The notes beneath the pieces were generated by a model, which saw only the letters and a program-made list of their open reading frames with translations, ran no database searches and had not been told where the DNA came from. A stretch of 64,000 bases of DNA from Candidatus Thiodiazotropha sp. (ex Monitilora ramsayi) (GTDB lineage Bacteria; Pseudomonadota; Gammaproteobacteria; Chromatiales; Chromatiaceae). This document shows, piece after piece, positions 28,851 through 37,500 of the stretch. Made by a program: the position numbers and the translations under genes. Positions within the stretch are counted from its first letter, which is position 1, and each line of letters opens with the position of its first letter. The stretch lies in contig JAHXIP010000001.1 of NCBI GenBank assembly GCA_025655575.1, forward strand, positions 248,001 to 312,000. Reading direction: 5' to 3'.

Positions 28851-29978
28851 ATGTCTACCAATGAAAAGTCCTCGAAAGCCTCTCTCCCGGCACAGGTCCG
28901 GCTGGGTTTTTTTATTGCACTGCCTCTCCTTGTGATCATCAATGCTGCCGTATGGATTCATTACGTCTCGAATGTCGAAAGTCAGCGTAGACAATGGTTG
29001 TCCCAGGCAGATATGGCGATGGATTCTGCGCTGATCTCTATCGAGCGGTGGCGAAATGATCTGTCTGGTGATTTGCGTTTGCTATCAAATAGTCCAAACC
29101 TCAAATCAACCCTCGATGAGCCAAGTGAAAACCATCTGCTGGCGTTGGCTGCGGAGTGGGAGCGGTTCATGGTGACGAAACGCTGGTTTGACCAGATACG
29201 ATGGCTGGACGTTTCGGGCATGGAACGCCTGCGGGTCAATTTGACACCGAATGGTGCGACGCGCGCAAACGACAGCGCATTACAGGACAAATCCCAACGC
29301 TACTACTTTCAGGAAGCAATGACACTGCAAAGCGGGCAGCTGTATGTCTCGCCGATCGATCTGAATGTGGAGTCCGGGGAGATTGAGCGCCCCCACAAAC
29401 CCATGCTTAGGCTGGCTGTGCCGATAAGCGATACGCACGGGGAAAAGAGAGGTTTACTTCTGGCCAATGTGTTGGCGAATTTTATACTCGATGAACTGGG
29501 ACGGGATATCAGGTTGTCAGCGAATCGAATGTTGCTGCTCGATCAGCGCGGCTACTACGTCCATGGATTCAAAGCCGACCAGGCTTGGGGCTTCATGTCA
29601 GATACCGCTACTGATCCTGCTCACCGGTTCGACAAAGCCTACCCGGAGGTTTGGCAGCGCATTGCACGCAATCAGTCGGGGCGATTCGAATCCGATCAAG
29701 GTCTGTTTGTTTATCGCACAACGAGATATGGATCTGATGGTTTTGGCCAATTCTATATTCTGTTGGGGGCGTTGTTACCGGAAGATATGGCAGCGCTAAC
29801 CGCAGAGCAACGGATGTGGTGTTTTTCGATATCAGCGCTGTCATCGCTACTGCTGATATTTAGTGCACTTCTGACTGCTCACTATCGGACCCTAGTGTTC
29901 GTTGCAGAAAACCCGGAAGAATCTGCCACGCGGCCGCATCCGCCTGTTGACCATAACGGAGGCTCTGTGGATTCCTGA
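28851..29978 (+). CDS. Stand-alone membrane Cache-type sensor, no output domain
   Basis: 375 residues from ATG 28851, six nucleotides after AGGGA (an in-frame ATG at 28845 overlaps that site). TM1 at about 17-38 and TM2 near 325-350 enclose a periplasmic domain of about 280 residues with double-Cache features: a helical lead, RWFDQIRWLDVSGMERLRV, and then YYFQEA and VSPIDLNVE. That pattern is common in the sensor part of diguanylate cyclases and kinases. After TM2 only about 30 residues remain, with no GGDEF, HAMP or kinase. It may signal by partner binding or be a fragment, but it is in frame and intact. Confidence 0.75.
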   Translation: MSTNEKSSKASLPAQVRLGFFIALPLLVIINAAVWIHYVSNVESQRRQWLSQADMAMDSALISIERWRNDLSGDLRLLSNSPNLKSTLDEPSENHLLALAAEWERFMVTKRWFDQIRWLDVSGMERLRVNLTPNGATRANDSALQDKSQRYYFQEAMTLQSGQLYVSPIDLNVESGEIERPHKPMLRLAVPISDTHGEKRGLLLANVLANFILDELGRDIRLSANRMLLLDQRGYYVHGFKADQAWGFMSDTATDPAHRFDKAYPEVWQRIARNQSGRFESDQGLFVYRTTRYGSDGFGQFYILLGALLPEDMAALTAEQRMWCFSISALSSLLLIFSALLTAHYRTLVFVAENPEESATRPHPPVDHNGGSVDS

Positions 29979-30007
29979 TGCTTGTGCTGATCGATCTGCC
30001 TAAACTA

Positions 30008-30472
30008 CTACTCGGCCTTGTGTATTAACTCACCGGCTTCGTTGTAGACTTCTACCCCTACATCAATGCCTTGCCGAATACTGGCGGTGACCACGCAGAA
30101 GTCTTCAAAGAGATTCAGGCAACGTTCGGTCTTCTTGGTATTGAGCAGCTCGTCACCGGCGGTGATGCGTACATCCAAACGGCCGACACGGAGACGTTTT
30201 TTCTCATTGCGTACCATGGTGCAGGTGGCTTCCGTCTTGACCATGCTGGCGGGGACATCCTCCTTGGCCAGGCAGAACATCAGGCTGGCGCTCAGACAGT
30301 TTGCGGCTGCGGCGGTCAGCAGGCGGGAAGCATTGGGCCCGTTACGCTCACCCAACGGCGGTGGCTCGTCCATCAGGATGTCGTCAGCTTTCTTTAGGTC
30401 GAATTTTACGCGGAAAGCGTAATCCTCTTCCTGCTCCATATGGATGGTAAATTTACCGACTTCTTCCGACAT
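30008..30472 (-). CDS. OsmC/Ohr-family redox protein
   Basis: 154 residues. OsmC-type proteins detoxify organic hydroperoxides through two cysteines. Here Cys59 (AAANCLSASL) and Cys126 (FEDFCVVTAS) are at the family positions, and an extra Cys118 lies nearby. The preceding RNGPNASRLL and the KKRLRVGRLDV strand are typical. ATG at 30472; cytosolic. Separate from neighbours. Confidence 0.9.
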   Translation of the reverse strand: MSEEVGKFTIHMEQEEDYAFRVKFDLKKADDILMDEPPPLGERNGPNASRLLTAAAANCLSASLMFCLAKEDVPASMVKTEATCTMVRNEKKRLRVGRLDVRITAGDELLNTKKTERCLNLFEDFCVVTASIRQGIDVGVEVYNEAGELIHKAE

Positions 30473-30561
30473 GGGTGGCTCCTTGTGGATAGATTTAGGG
30501 GATCGGTGAGTATTGTGGTCGATATCGTGTCATCGTCAAACTGGGAAATTGTGCAGTCAAT

Positions 30562-31173
30562 TTAAACACCACAGACTTTACGCCATGCCGGATGCTGTTC
30601 AATCAGCGTCAATGTCTCAAGTAACAATGCTTTGCCTGGCGCGGTACGGTGCCAGGTGGAGGCGCCCGAGGGGTGGGGCAGGGGAATGATATCTACAACG
30701 CTTCCGAAGAGATCGATCTGATGCTGCTGTCCGATAATGAGATGGAGTTTATCCACCGCCATGAATTGTGCAATGGCCAGTTTACCCACCGGTAGAATGA
30801 GTTGAGGCTGTAACAGTTTGATTTCAGCATCAAGCCAGTGTCGGCATTGTTTTATTTCTTCTTGGTTCGGTACCCGGTCACCCCCTTTGGATTTTTTTCC
30901 CGGGAAGCAGCGGCAGACAGCCGCCATGTAAACCTGTTCACGAAAGTCAGCCTCTTCCAGCCCGATGGATTCGAACCAGCGAAAAAGTGTTTTTCCGGCG
31001 GTCCAGGCAAATGGTTTGCCTGCTGGACCCTCCTTGTCACCGGGTGCTTGTCCAACCAGCAAGATAGGGGATTGTACGGCATTTCCGGTGACAACAGGCC
31101 CAATCATAGCTTCACAACGTTGACATCGCTTGAGGGCATGTTGATGGGAGATTATCGCTTGTTGATTGGACAT
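30562..31173 (-). CDS. Uracil-DNA glycosylase family protein with Fe-S cysteines
   Basis: 203 residues from ATG 31173, chosen because GAAGG lies 7 nt upstream; the frame is open to 31278 but the extension lacks similarity. Motif A-like GQAPGDKEGPAGKPF (41-55), an HPSGAS motif (167-172) and cysteines 17, 20, 87/89 and 110 match the family 4/5 (COG1573) enzymes, in which four cysteines hold a 4Fe-4S cluster. Removes uracil from deaminated DNA. Motif A has Gln rather than the usual Glu of family 4, so exact subgroup is uncertain. Confidence 0.88.
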   Translation of the reverse strand: MSNQQAIISHQHALKRCQRCEAMIGPVVTGNAVQSPILLVGQAPGDKEGPAGKPFAWTAGKTLFRWFESIGLEEADFREQVYMAAVCRCFPGKKSKGGDRVPNQEEIKQCRHWLDAEIKLLQPQLILPVGKLAIAQFMAVDKLHLIIGQQHQIDLFGSVVDIIPLPHPSGASTWHRTAPGKALLLETLTLIEQHPAWRKVCGV

Positions 31174-31244
31174 GGGGCCTTCAAACATTAAAAATGTAAC
31201 TATTAAACCTGCTTTGCAAGGTGCTGGCAGACAGGAGGAGAGGC

Positions 31245-31448
31245 ATGCAGACAATTTTGAGTCTGGGTATCGGGGCACTCGTACTCGTGGCTTTTATCTG
31301 GTTTCTGCCTATTCTACTGATCTTGCGTTCGCAGAAAACCAATGGGGCCGAGAAATTGTTCTGGACTTTGGCAGTGATCTTCGTCTCCTGGTTTGCCTGG
31401 ATACTCTATGCATTATTGGCCCCGCTGGGTGGAGAGGCGGAAACATAA
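31245..31448 (+). CDS. Small membrane protein
   Basis: 67 residues from ATG 31245, with GAGGAGAGG just upstream. Two hydrophobic segments (about 5-27 and 38-60) joined by a basic loop (RSQKTNGAEK). The pattern, with a FWTLAVIFVSWFAWILY second helix, resembles the phospholipase D N-terminal (PLDc_N) small membrane family. Divergent from the glycosylase gene (72 bp apart) and about 100 bp before the oxidoreductase. Confidence 0.65.
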   Translation: MQTILSLGIGALVLVAFIWFLPILLILRSQKTNGAEKLFWTLAVIFVSWFAWILYALLAPLGGEAET

Positions 31449-31550
31449 AAATCATAACCGTCCACCAGCATATAACAATTAATCCGAAGACGGTGTTTCT
31501 ATTTACGATATGGATTATCGACGCCGCATGTCGGTACTGGGAGGAGAAAA

Positions 31551-32546
31551 ATGCAAGCAATTGTCATGAGAGAGACTGGTGGCCCTGAGGTCCTTGGGCT
31601 GGAGTTGATCTCCGATCCTGAAATTGTCACACCCACGCAGATCAAGGTCGAAATCAAGGCGGCCGGCGTCAATCCCATCGATACCAAGTTACGCAGTCGA
31701 GGTGTCTTTGTGCCCGACGGTTTGCCTGCCGTTCTCGGTTGTGATGGGGCCGGTATTGTGGTGGACATCGGTAGTGAGGCCAGTGCCTTCAGGGAGGGTG
31801 ATGAGGTTTGGTTTTGTCAGGGCGGTCTGGGGGGGCTGCAGGGGAATTATGCAGAGTACATTGTTATCGAGGAATCGGACTGTTGCAGAAAGCCGGCTTC
31901 GATTGACTTCGCTCACGCAGCTGCAGCGCCGCTGGTGCTGATCACTGCCTGGGAGGCGCTGTTCGGTCGCGCGCATCTGGCTGAGGGCCAAACACTGCTG
32001 GTGCATGCCGGTGCGGGGGGGGTGGGTCATGTGGCTATCCAATTGGCTAAGCAAGTGGGGGCACGGGTACTGACAACCGTCAGTAGCCCGAAGAAGGCCG
32101 AGTTCGTGCGTAGTCTGGGTGCCGATACGGTAATTAACTATCGAGAGAGCGACTTTGCCGAAGAGGTAATGCGTCTCACTGATGGTGCCGGAGCGGATGT
32201 GGTGTTGGATACCGTTGGCCCCGAGGTTTTTAGCGCATCGATTCCTGTAACCGCCCATTATGGTGATCTTGTCACCCTGCTGGACCCCGGTGCAGATGTG
32301 GACTGGAAAGAGGCCAGAACACGTAACCTTAGGATCGGTTTCACCTTAATGTTGACACCGATGCTGCGGGCGCTAACTCAAGCCAGGTCCGATCAGGTCG
32401 CTATCCTGAGTAACTGTTCTGAATTTATCGACAGCGGCAGTATGAAGATCAGCCTGTCGGACAGCCTGCCTTTGGCACAGGCTGCCGTGGCGCATCGTAT
32501 GATCGAAGAGGGTCATACCCGGGGGAAGATTGTACTCATCCCCTAG
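31551..32546 (+). CDS. Zeta-crystallin-type NAD(P)H quinone/alkene oxidoreductase (MDR family)
   Basis: 331 residues. N-terminal GroES-like domain (MQAIVMRETGGPEVL, AGVNPIDTKLR) and Rossmann domain with HAGAGGVGHVAIQLAKQVGA, the NAD(P) site. It lacks the structural-zinc Cys tetrad of classical alcohol dehydrogenases, so it belongs to the zinc-free quinone oxidoreductase branch. The substrate cannot be told from sequence. ATG at 31551, with AGGAG upstream. A sensor kinase follows. Confidence 0.88.
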   Translation: MQAIVMRETGGPEVLGLELISDPEIVTPTQIKVEIKAAGVNPIDTKLRSRGVFVPDGLPAVLGCDGAGIVVDIGSEASAFREGDEVWFCQGGLGGLQGNYAEYIVIEESDCCRKPASIDFAHAAAAPLVLITAWEALFGRAHLAEGQTLLVHAGAGGVGHVAIQLAKQVGARVLTTVSSPKKAEFVRSLGADTVINYRESDFAEEVMRLTDGAGADVVLDTVGPEVFSASIPVTAHYGDLVTLLDPGADVDWKEARTRNLRIGFTLMLTPMLRALTQARSDQVAILSNCSEFIDSGSMKISLSDSLPLAQAAVAHRMIEEGHTRGKIVLIP

Positions 32547-32573
32547 CCGCTTTGTTGGAGCGACCTGCGTGAG

Positions 32574-34436
32574 ATGATGATAAGACTCCTACAGACCAGG
32601 TACTACTGGCTGGTGCCATTGATTTTCTGGCTATTCGTTGCCGGTGTGTCTCTGCTATGGAATCTGAACAGACTGGAGCAATCCATCAGTGAAATGGCTA
32701 TGGAGCGGGGCAGGATCATGTACGAGATGGTCAGGCAGACCAAGATCAACCCCAGGATAATGGCGACAGACCCCACAATTTTTAAACGGCAAGCGATAAA
32801 AAATATCGGTTATCGGGTGGTTTCTTCTGCACCTAAGAATGAGGAAAATCAGGCTGATAGATGGGAAGCGGCCGTGCTCTCTGGTTTTACCAGAGAAGAT
32901 GATTTTGCCTTCAAAGAGGCGCTCTACGGCGGTGAGGAGGTCTTTCGCTACATAGGCCCTGTATTCGTAGATAATATCTGTCTCACCTGCCATGGTGGAG
33001 AGCAAGTTAAGGTTGGTGATTTAAGGGGTGGGATCAGCGTTGTGGTCAAGAGTCAGCCTATCTATGACTCTCAACACAATGCCCGTCAGATGATGATTTT
33101 CATGCATCTGGCTGGATTTGTTGTCCTCTCACTCACCGCAATCTTCTTCATGCGCCAATTGCGCGAGCAGTGGCTGCTGCTGACCGACACCCGGGATGAG
33201 TTGATTGAAAAAGAGAAATTCCTCTCAGACATCACCAATGCCATGGGTGAAGGGTTTCTGGTGCTCGATATGGAGGGAGCGGTGACCTATGCCAATCCGG
33301 AGTGTGAGAGACTGCTGGGATGGCGGGCGGACGAAATGGTGGGAGAAAAACTGATTGACCTGGTTTGTCACGAAGAGGGTTTGGATATCAGTCAGCATCC
33401 CATCATGCAGACACTACAGGACGGCATGATAAGAAGAGAGAATGATCATATTTTCCTGGATAAGGATGGAGGCAAGTTGCCTGTCGCTTTTTCTGTTTCC
33501 CCGATGTATGAGGATGAGGATCTGCGCGGAGTGGTAATTAATTTCGATGATATCAGTGAGCGGAAAGCGCATGAGATGGAGAAAAGCCAGCTTGAGCGTG
33601 AATTGAATCAGACGCACAAAATGGAGGCGGTCGGTCAGCTGGCCGGCGGTATAGCCCATGAGATCAACACGCCGATACAGTATGTAGGTGACAATCTGCG
33701 TTTCCTCAAAGAGGCCTACGGGGATATCCAGGACCTGTTGAAAGTTTACGGGGAATTGCAGGAGAAAGCGGTAAACAATGATGAATTGAAAGAAAAAGCC
33801 AATGAGATCAGCGATGCCGTGGAGGAGGCAGACCTGGACTATCTGGACGAAGAGGTGCCAAGGGCGTTGGATCAGTCTATTACCGGAACGGAACAGGTGG
33901 CGCGTATCGTTCTCGCGATGAAGGAGTTTGCTCACCCCGGTACTAAGAGTAGGGCATTGGAGGATATCAACCGGCTTATCAATAATGCGGTTGCGGTGAG
34001 TAAAAACGAATGGAAATATGTAGCGGACACCAGCCTGAAGCTGGAACCTGATCTGCCCCAGGTTGAATGCATGGGGGGGGAGATTTCCCAAGTGTTACTG
34101 AACCTTATTATCAATGCGGCCCATGCCATTAAATCTGCAGATCTCGAGACCAAAGGATTAATCAGTATTACCAGTGGTCAGGTTGGCGATACTGTTGAAA
34201 TACGCATAAAGGATAATGGTACCGGTATCCCGGCGTCGGTTCGTGATTCAGTCTTCAATCCCTTCTTTACTACCAAGGATGTGGGTAAAGGCACGGGACA
34301 GGGGTTGGCCATTGCGCAGGATATTGTGGCGGTCAAGCATCAAGGAGAACTCTTTTTTGAAACAGAAGAAGGGGTCGGTACGACGTTTGTTATCCGTTTG
34401 CCGTTGAACAGATCTGAGTCAGCCCCCGAGGCATAG
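32574..34436 (+). CDS. Sensor histidine kinase with haem c-type (DUF3365/Tll0287-like) periplasmic domain and PAS
   Basis: 620 residues. TM1 (about 11-31), a periplasmic domain with Cys136-x2-Cys139-His140 (NICLTCHGG), TM2 (173-193), PAS (about 220-330), then HisKA with His362 (GGIAHEINTP) and an HATPase with N, G1 and G2 boxes (LLNLIINAAHA, DNGTGIP, GKGTGQGLA). The CxxCH in a DUF3365-like fold binds covalent haem in studied relatives, so redox or gas sensing is likely. An eight-G run lies at 34073-34080. It converges on two response-regulator genes 35 bp away. Confidence 0.9.
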   Translation: MMIRLLQTRYYWLVPLIFWLFVAGVSLLWNLNRLEQSISEMAMERGRIMYEMVRQTKINPRIMATDPTIFKRQAIKNIGYRVVSSAPKNEENQADRWEAAVLSGFTREDDFAFKEALYGGEEVFRYIGPVFVDNICLTCHGGEQVKVGDLRGGISVVVKSQPIYDSQHNARQMMIFMHLAGFVVLSLTAIFFMRQLREQWLLLTDTRDELIEKEKFLSDITNAMGEGFLVLDMEGAVTYANPECERLLGWRADEMVGEKLIDLVCHEEGLDISQHPIMQTLQDGMIRRENDHIFLDKDGGKLPVAFSVSPMYEDEDLRGVVINFDDISERKAHEMEKSQLERELNQTHKMEAVGQLAGGIAHEINTPIQYVGDNLRFLKEAYGDIQDLLKVYGELQEKAVNNDELKEKANEISDAVEEADLDYLDEEVPRALDQSITGTEQVARIVLAMKEFAHPGTKSRALEDINRLINNAVAVSKNEWKYVADTSLKLEPDLPQVECMGGEISQVLLNLIINAAHAIKSADLETKGLISITSGQVGDTVEIRIKDNGTGIPASVRDSVFNPFFTTKDVGKGTGQGLAIAQDIVAVKHQGELFFETEEGVGTTFVIRLPLNRSESAPEA

Positions 34437-34471
34437 TTATCCGGGAAACAGTGGGTCATGTATTCCGTATA

Positions 34472-35623
34472 TTAAAGCTGGGTGATTCGAAAGACCCTGA
34501 TCTGGCCACCCACGATACCACTCTCTTCCGCTGCTAAAAGCCTTAGCAGGACAGCCTGGCTCAGGACCTGGCCTTTGGCGATCAAGAGTAAACCGCTTTC
34601 TGTTGAAACCGGCTGATCAAGAATCAGACCTGGCTCCAGTTCCGAAATTGCCAGGTTCAGCACTTCGAGTTTCTGATTCTTGGAGCCAATGGCGAGGGTT
34701 TCCACCAGTACCGGATCGTAGTGCTCAGGGTTCTCTTTCAGCTGCTCAATAGCGGCGGATTCATCCATACCTTGCGTGATCAACTGATCATAGGCGTTAG
34801 CCACCTTGAGGATCTGCCCTCCCAGTATCGCTTTTTGTGTATTGTCGAGCCGACCCTGAAAATCGATACGGCCAATACTTTCCTGTTGCTTTTCCACCAT
34901 TGCCGAGACAATTTCGAGTCTGGGGATATGCTTCAAAAGTCTTGCACCGATAGCAGGGTGGCTTTTGAACAGTTGTTTTTCACTACTGCTCAATTCATCT
35001 TCTGTACCCAGTTTACTGATCAGTTCCTGAGGCAGACTGATGAAGCCGATATGACACAGCATGGCGGCCAGGTCATAGTGCCATCCATCTTCCAGCGAAA
35101 GAGATTTCACCATGGTGTGAACGTGTCGTTTGATACGCGTGGACTGGCTGAAGGCAGCCGGGTTCACCATGCTGAGAATATCAGCCAGCAGGTCTACCGC
35201 TCCCTTGAGGGTTTTATTGAGCAGTATCTTTTCGGTGTTGATCAGGCGGTATTGCTGGATGCTGTCAATAATGACCTGGTAGAGCTGTTCGGTCTCCACC
35301 GGTTTGTTGAGGAAACGAAAGATATTGCCGTCGTTCACGGCATCAATCGCGACATCCAGATTGGCATTACCCGTGAGCATGATGCGGATGGTATTGGGTG
35401 AGATCGTATTTACTTTGGTGAGAAACTCCACTCCGTTCATGTTCGGCATCTGCATATCGGAGATGACAACGGCGAAGGGCCCACCATCACGTACGGCCTG
35501 TACACCGTCTGCCCCGCTGGTGGCGGTTTCCAGATTCAGGCGTTTACGAAACTGTCGACGAAATGAATCGAGCAGGTTTCTGTCATCATCGACCATTAGT
35601 ACCTTTTCAGGCGGTTTGTCCAT
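34472..35623 (-). CDS. Response regulator with degenerate HD-type domain
   Basis: 383 residues from ATG 35623; the longer frame to 35815 lies inside the upstream gene. Receiver (1-125): acidic Asp12/13, phosphoacceptor Asp56 (VVISDMQMPNMNG) and Lys107 (FLNKP). Residues about 150-260 resemble an HD-GYP-like helical fold with AAMLCHIGFISLP, where working enzymes have HDIG(K): the metal-binding H-D pair is Cys190-His191, and the HHE and GYP signatures are absent. So it is probably not a c-di-GMP phosphodiesterase but a protein-binding output. Overlaps the upstream regulator by 17 bp. Confidence 0.85.
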   Translation of the reverse strand: MDKPPEKVLMVDDDRNLLDSFRRQFRKRLNLETATSGADGVQAVRDGGPFAVVISDMQMPNMNGVEFLTKVNTISPNTIRIMLTGNANLDVAIDAVNDGNIFRFLNKPVETEQLYQVIIDSIQQYRLINTEKILLNKTLKGAVDLLADILSMVNPAAFSQSTRIKRHVHTMVKSLSLEDGWHYDLAAMLCHIGFISLPQELISKLGTEDELSSSEKQLFKSHPAIGARLLKHIPRLEIVSAMVEKQQESIGRIDFQGRLDNTQKAILGGQILKVANAYDQLITQGMDESAAIEQLKENPEHYDPVLVETLAIGSKNQKLEVLNLAISELEPGLILDQPVSTESGLLLIAKGQVLSQAVLLRLLAAEESGIVGGQIRVFRITQL

Positions 35624-36818
35624 CGAGATACTCCGCAGTGATTGCACGCCAATGAGTAAATTCTTCAGGTGACAGGAGGGACTCCAAATGGCCTGTATCG
35701 TAATGGGACTTCCCATCAGCATCACCCATCGCATGTAGCAATAGGTTAGCAGCGTAGACAACAAGACAGCCAGTATGCTCAGAGGTTTGCTGGTCAGGAG
35801 TGTGATGCATGGCAACCGCCTCCACTGCAGAAAAAGGTAGACCCCAAAGTCCCATCAGATAGGCACCCAGCGTAGCATGTGAGCACCAGATCGATTCTGA
35901 TTCTACCAGACACAGCGGTTCTTCCTGTCGCTTGGACTGGCGAACGATACGACGGTATTCGTTGCTATCGCAGGTGGCGAGGACCACTTTGCCCAAGTCA
36001 TGGAGCAGGCCGGCGAGCATTGCCATCTCACTCTCTTGAGGGTTTAATCCTGCAGCGTTTGCCAGGCGTTGAGAAAGTGTGGCCACTGCCAGGCTGTGCT
36101 GCCAGAGTGCCTCCAGTTCAAACTCCTCTACCAATGTGCTTTCGAGTTGCGTAAAGATGCCTGCAGTCAATGCCAGATTGGTCACTGTCTCCATACCAAG
36201 CAACGAGACGGCATGTTCCGGGGAAGCTACATGCTGCGGCAGACCGAAAAAAGCAGAATTGACCATCTGCAGGATTTTCGTCGACATGCCGATATCCTGG
36301 GCGATGATTTGTCCGATATCTTTAACGTTGGCTGATTTTGACTGAAGTGCGGCGATCAGCTGTTGATAGGTTTGCGGCAGGCTGGGAAGCGTGTCCAGAC
36401 TGTTAACCAAAGCCTCCATGGCTGGATTACCAATGGTATCCCGCAGTTGAGTGACCCGTTGCAGGATGTTGATTAGCTCGGTTTTACTGCAGGGTTTTGC
36501 AATGAACTGGTGGGCGTATTGCACCGTCTCCTGAGCTGGTGTGCGCAATGCTTGTCCGGAGAAGAGCAGGCGGGTGGTGCGGGGGTATCGCTGTTGTATT
36601 TGTTTGAGTAGCTCGCTGCCGGAAATACCGGTGAGCTGGGTTTCGCATACGACGACGTCTACCTCGATTTGCGACATTATCTCTAGCGCGGACACGGCAT
36701 TTTCGGCGTAATAGTTGATCCACTTGTGCCGGTGATCGCGCAGGCTTCGTTTAAGTGACTGTAGCTGATTGTTGTCACTGTCGATAAAGAGGATGACACT
36801 ACTTTCTTGCTTTTGCAT
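35607..36818 (-). CDS. Response regulator with Glu at phosphoacceptor position and HDOD domain
   Basis: 403 residues. Receiver-like domain (1-125): the acidic pair Asp13/Asp15, but the phosphoacceptor is Glu59 (VVVCETQLTGISG), with Ser87 and Lys108 kept. Glu at this site often mimics constant phosphorylation. The HDOD domain (about 135-335) has LPSLPQTYQQL at its start, His241, and LLHDLGK (His273-Asp274 in place). It probably works with the overlapping downstream regulator and the haem-domain kinase. ATG at 36818. Output unknown, since HDOD domains signal through protein contacts. Confidence 0.88.
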   Translation of the reverse strand: MQKQESSVILFIDSDNNQLQSLKRSLRDHRHKWINYYAENAVSALEIMSQIEVDVVVCETQLTGISGSELLKQIQQRYPRTTRLLFSGQALRTPAQETVQYAHQFIAKPCSKTELINILQRVTQLRDTIGNPAMEALVNSLDTLPSLPQTYQQLIAALQSKSANVKDIGQIIAQDIGMSTKILQMVNSAFFGLPQHVASPEHAVSLLGMETVTNLALTAGIFTQLESTLVEEFELEALWQHSLAVATLSQRLANAAGLNPQESEMAMLAGLLHDLGKVVLATCDSNEYRRIVRQSKRQEEPLCLVESESIWCSHATLGAYLMGLWGLPFSAVEAVAMHHTPDQQTSEHTGCLVVYAANLLLHAMGDADGKSHYDTGHLESLLSPEEFTHWRAITAEYLDGQTA

Positions 36819-37053
36819 TTCTCTACTACGCCGGATGTGCAGCGTTACTCCCTGTAAATTGACCCGGAATGCCGGGTGCGGTCTCCGTGTTTGTGCAGAC
36901 TGCGCACGCAGTTGGAATCTTGATTTTAGAATGTAACGATTTCTGCACTATATAGCCATATCGGCATTACAGTCGAGGATCTTGAGTTCTACGTCACATA
37001 ATTCCTGGTGTTTTTTTATTGAAAATAGTATGTTTTTTGTTGCGAGAAAAGTA

Positions 37054-37500
37054 TTAGTCTGCTTGGTCGACTAGTAGCACCACGCCCTGTACGCCTGTAA
37101 TTTTAATTCGGGTGCCTGCCGGGCAATCCTCTCCGTTGATTTTCCAGGTGCTGTCATCCACACGTATTTTGCCTTCTCCGTTAACGATGGGCTCTTGCAG
37201 CGTAAAGATCCGGTCCAGGTATTGCTCACCCCGGCGGTTGAGGTGGGGCTGGTCGGTCTCAATCGGCCGGCGCTGCAAAAAAGCGCGTACAGCCACAATG
37301 ATCATCACGCTGAGCAGGGCAAATAGCAGTATCTGAACCTGCCAGCTGAGATCCGGCATGATCAGCAGCAGTAGTCCGACAACCCCTGCCGCCAGGCCCA
37401 GCCAGAGGAGAAAGGCCCCTGGGGAGAAAACCTCCAGGATCATCAGTAGCACGGCCAGGATCAGCCAGTGCCAGTAATTGAGCTGGGAGAGCCACTGCAT
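37054..37500 (-). CDS. NfeD-family membrane protein
   Basis: 148 residues. Two or three hydrophobic segments (about 12-32, 35-50, 53-70), then a soluble OB-fold region with RRGEQYLDR and GTRIKITGVQGVVLLV, the short NfeD form. ATG at 37500 overlaps the TGA of the SPFH gene (TGATG), giving tight coupling. NfeD proteins partner with SPFH proteins, as in E. coli ybbJ with qmcA. No ClpP-like protease part. Confidence 0.92.
   Translation of the reverse strand: MQWLSQLNYWHWLILAVLLMILEVFSPGAFLLWLGLAAGVVGLLLLIMPDLSWQVQILLFALLSVMIIVAVRAFLQRRPIETDQPHLNRRGEQYLDRIFTLQEPIVNGEGKIRVDDSTWKINGEDCPAGTRIKITGVQGVVLLVDQAD

Noticed and set aside
35624..35815. N-terminal extension of the degenerate HD regulator
   Set aside because: Inside the HDOD gene; the receiver begins properly at ATG 35623.
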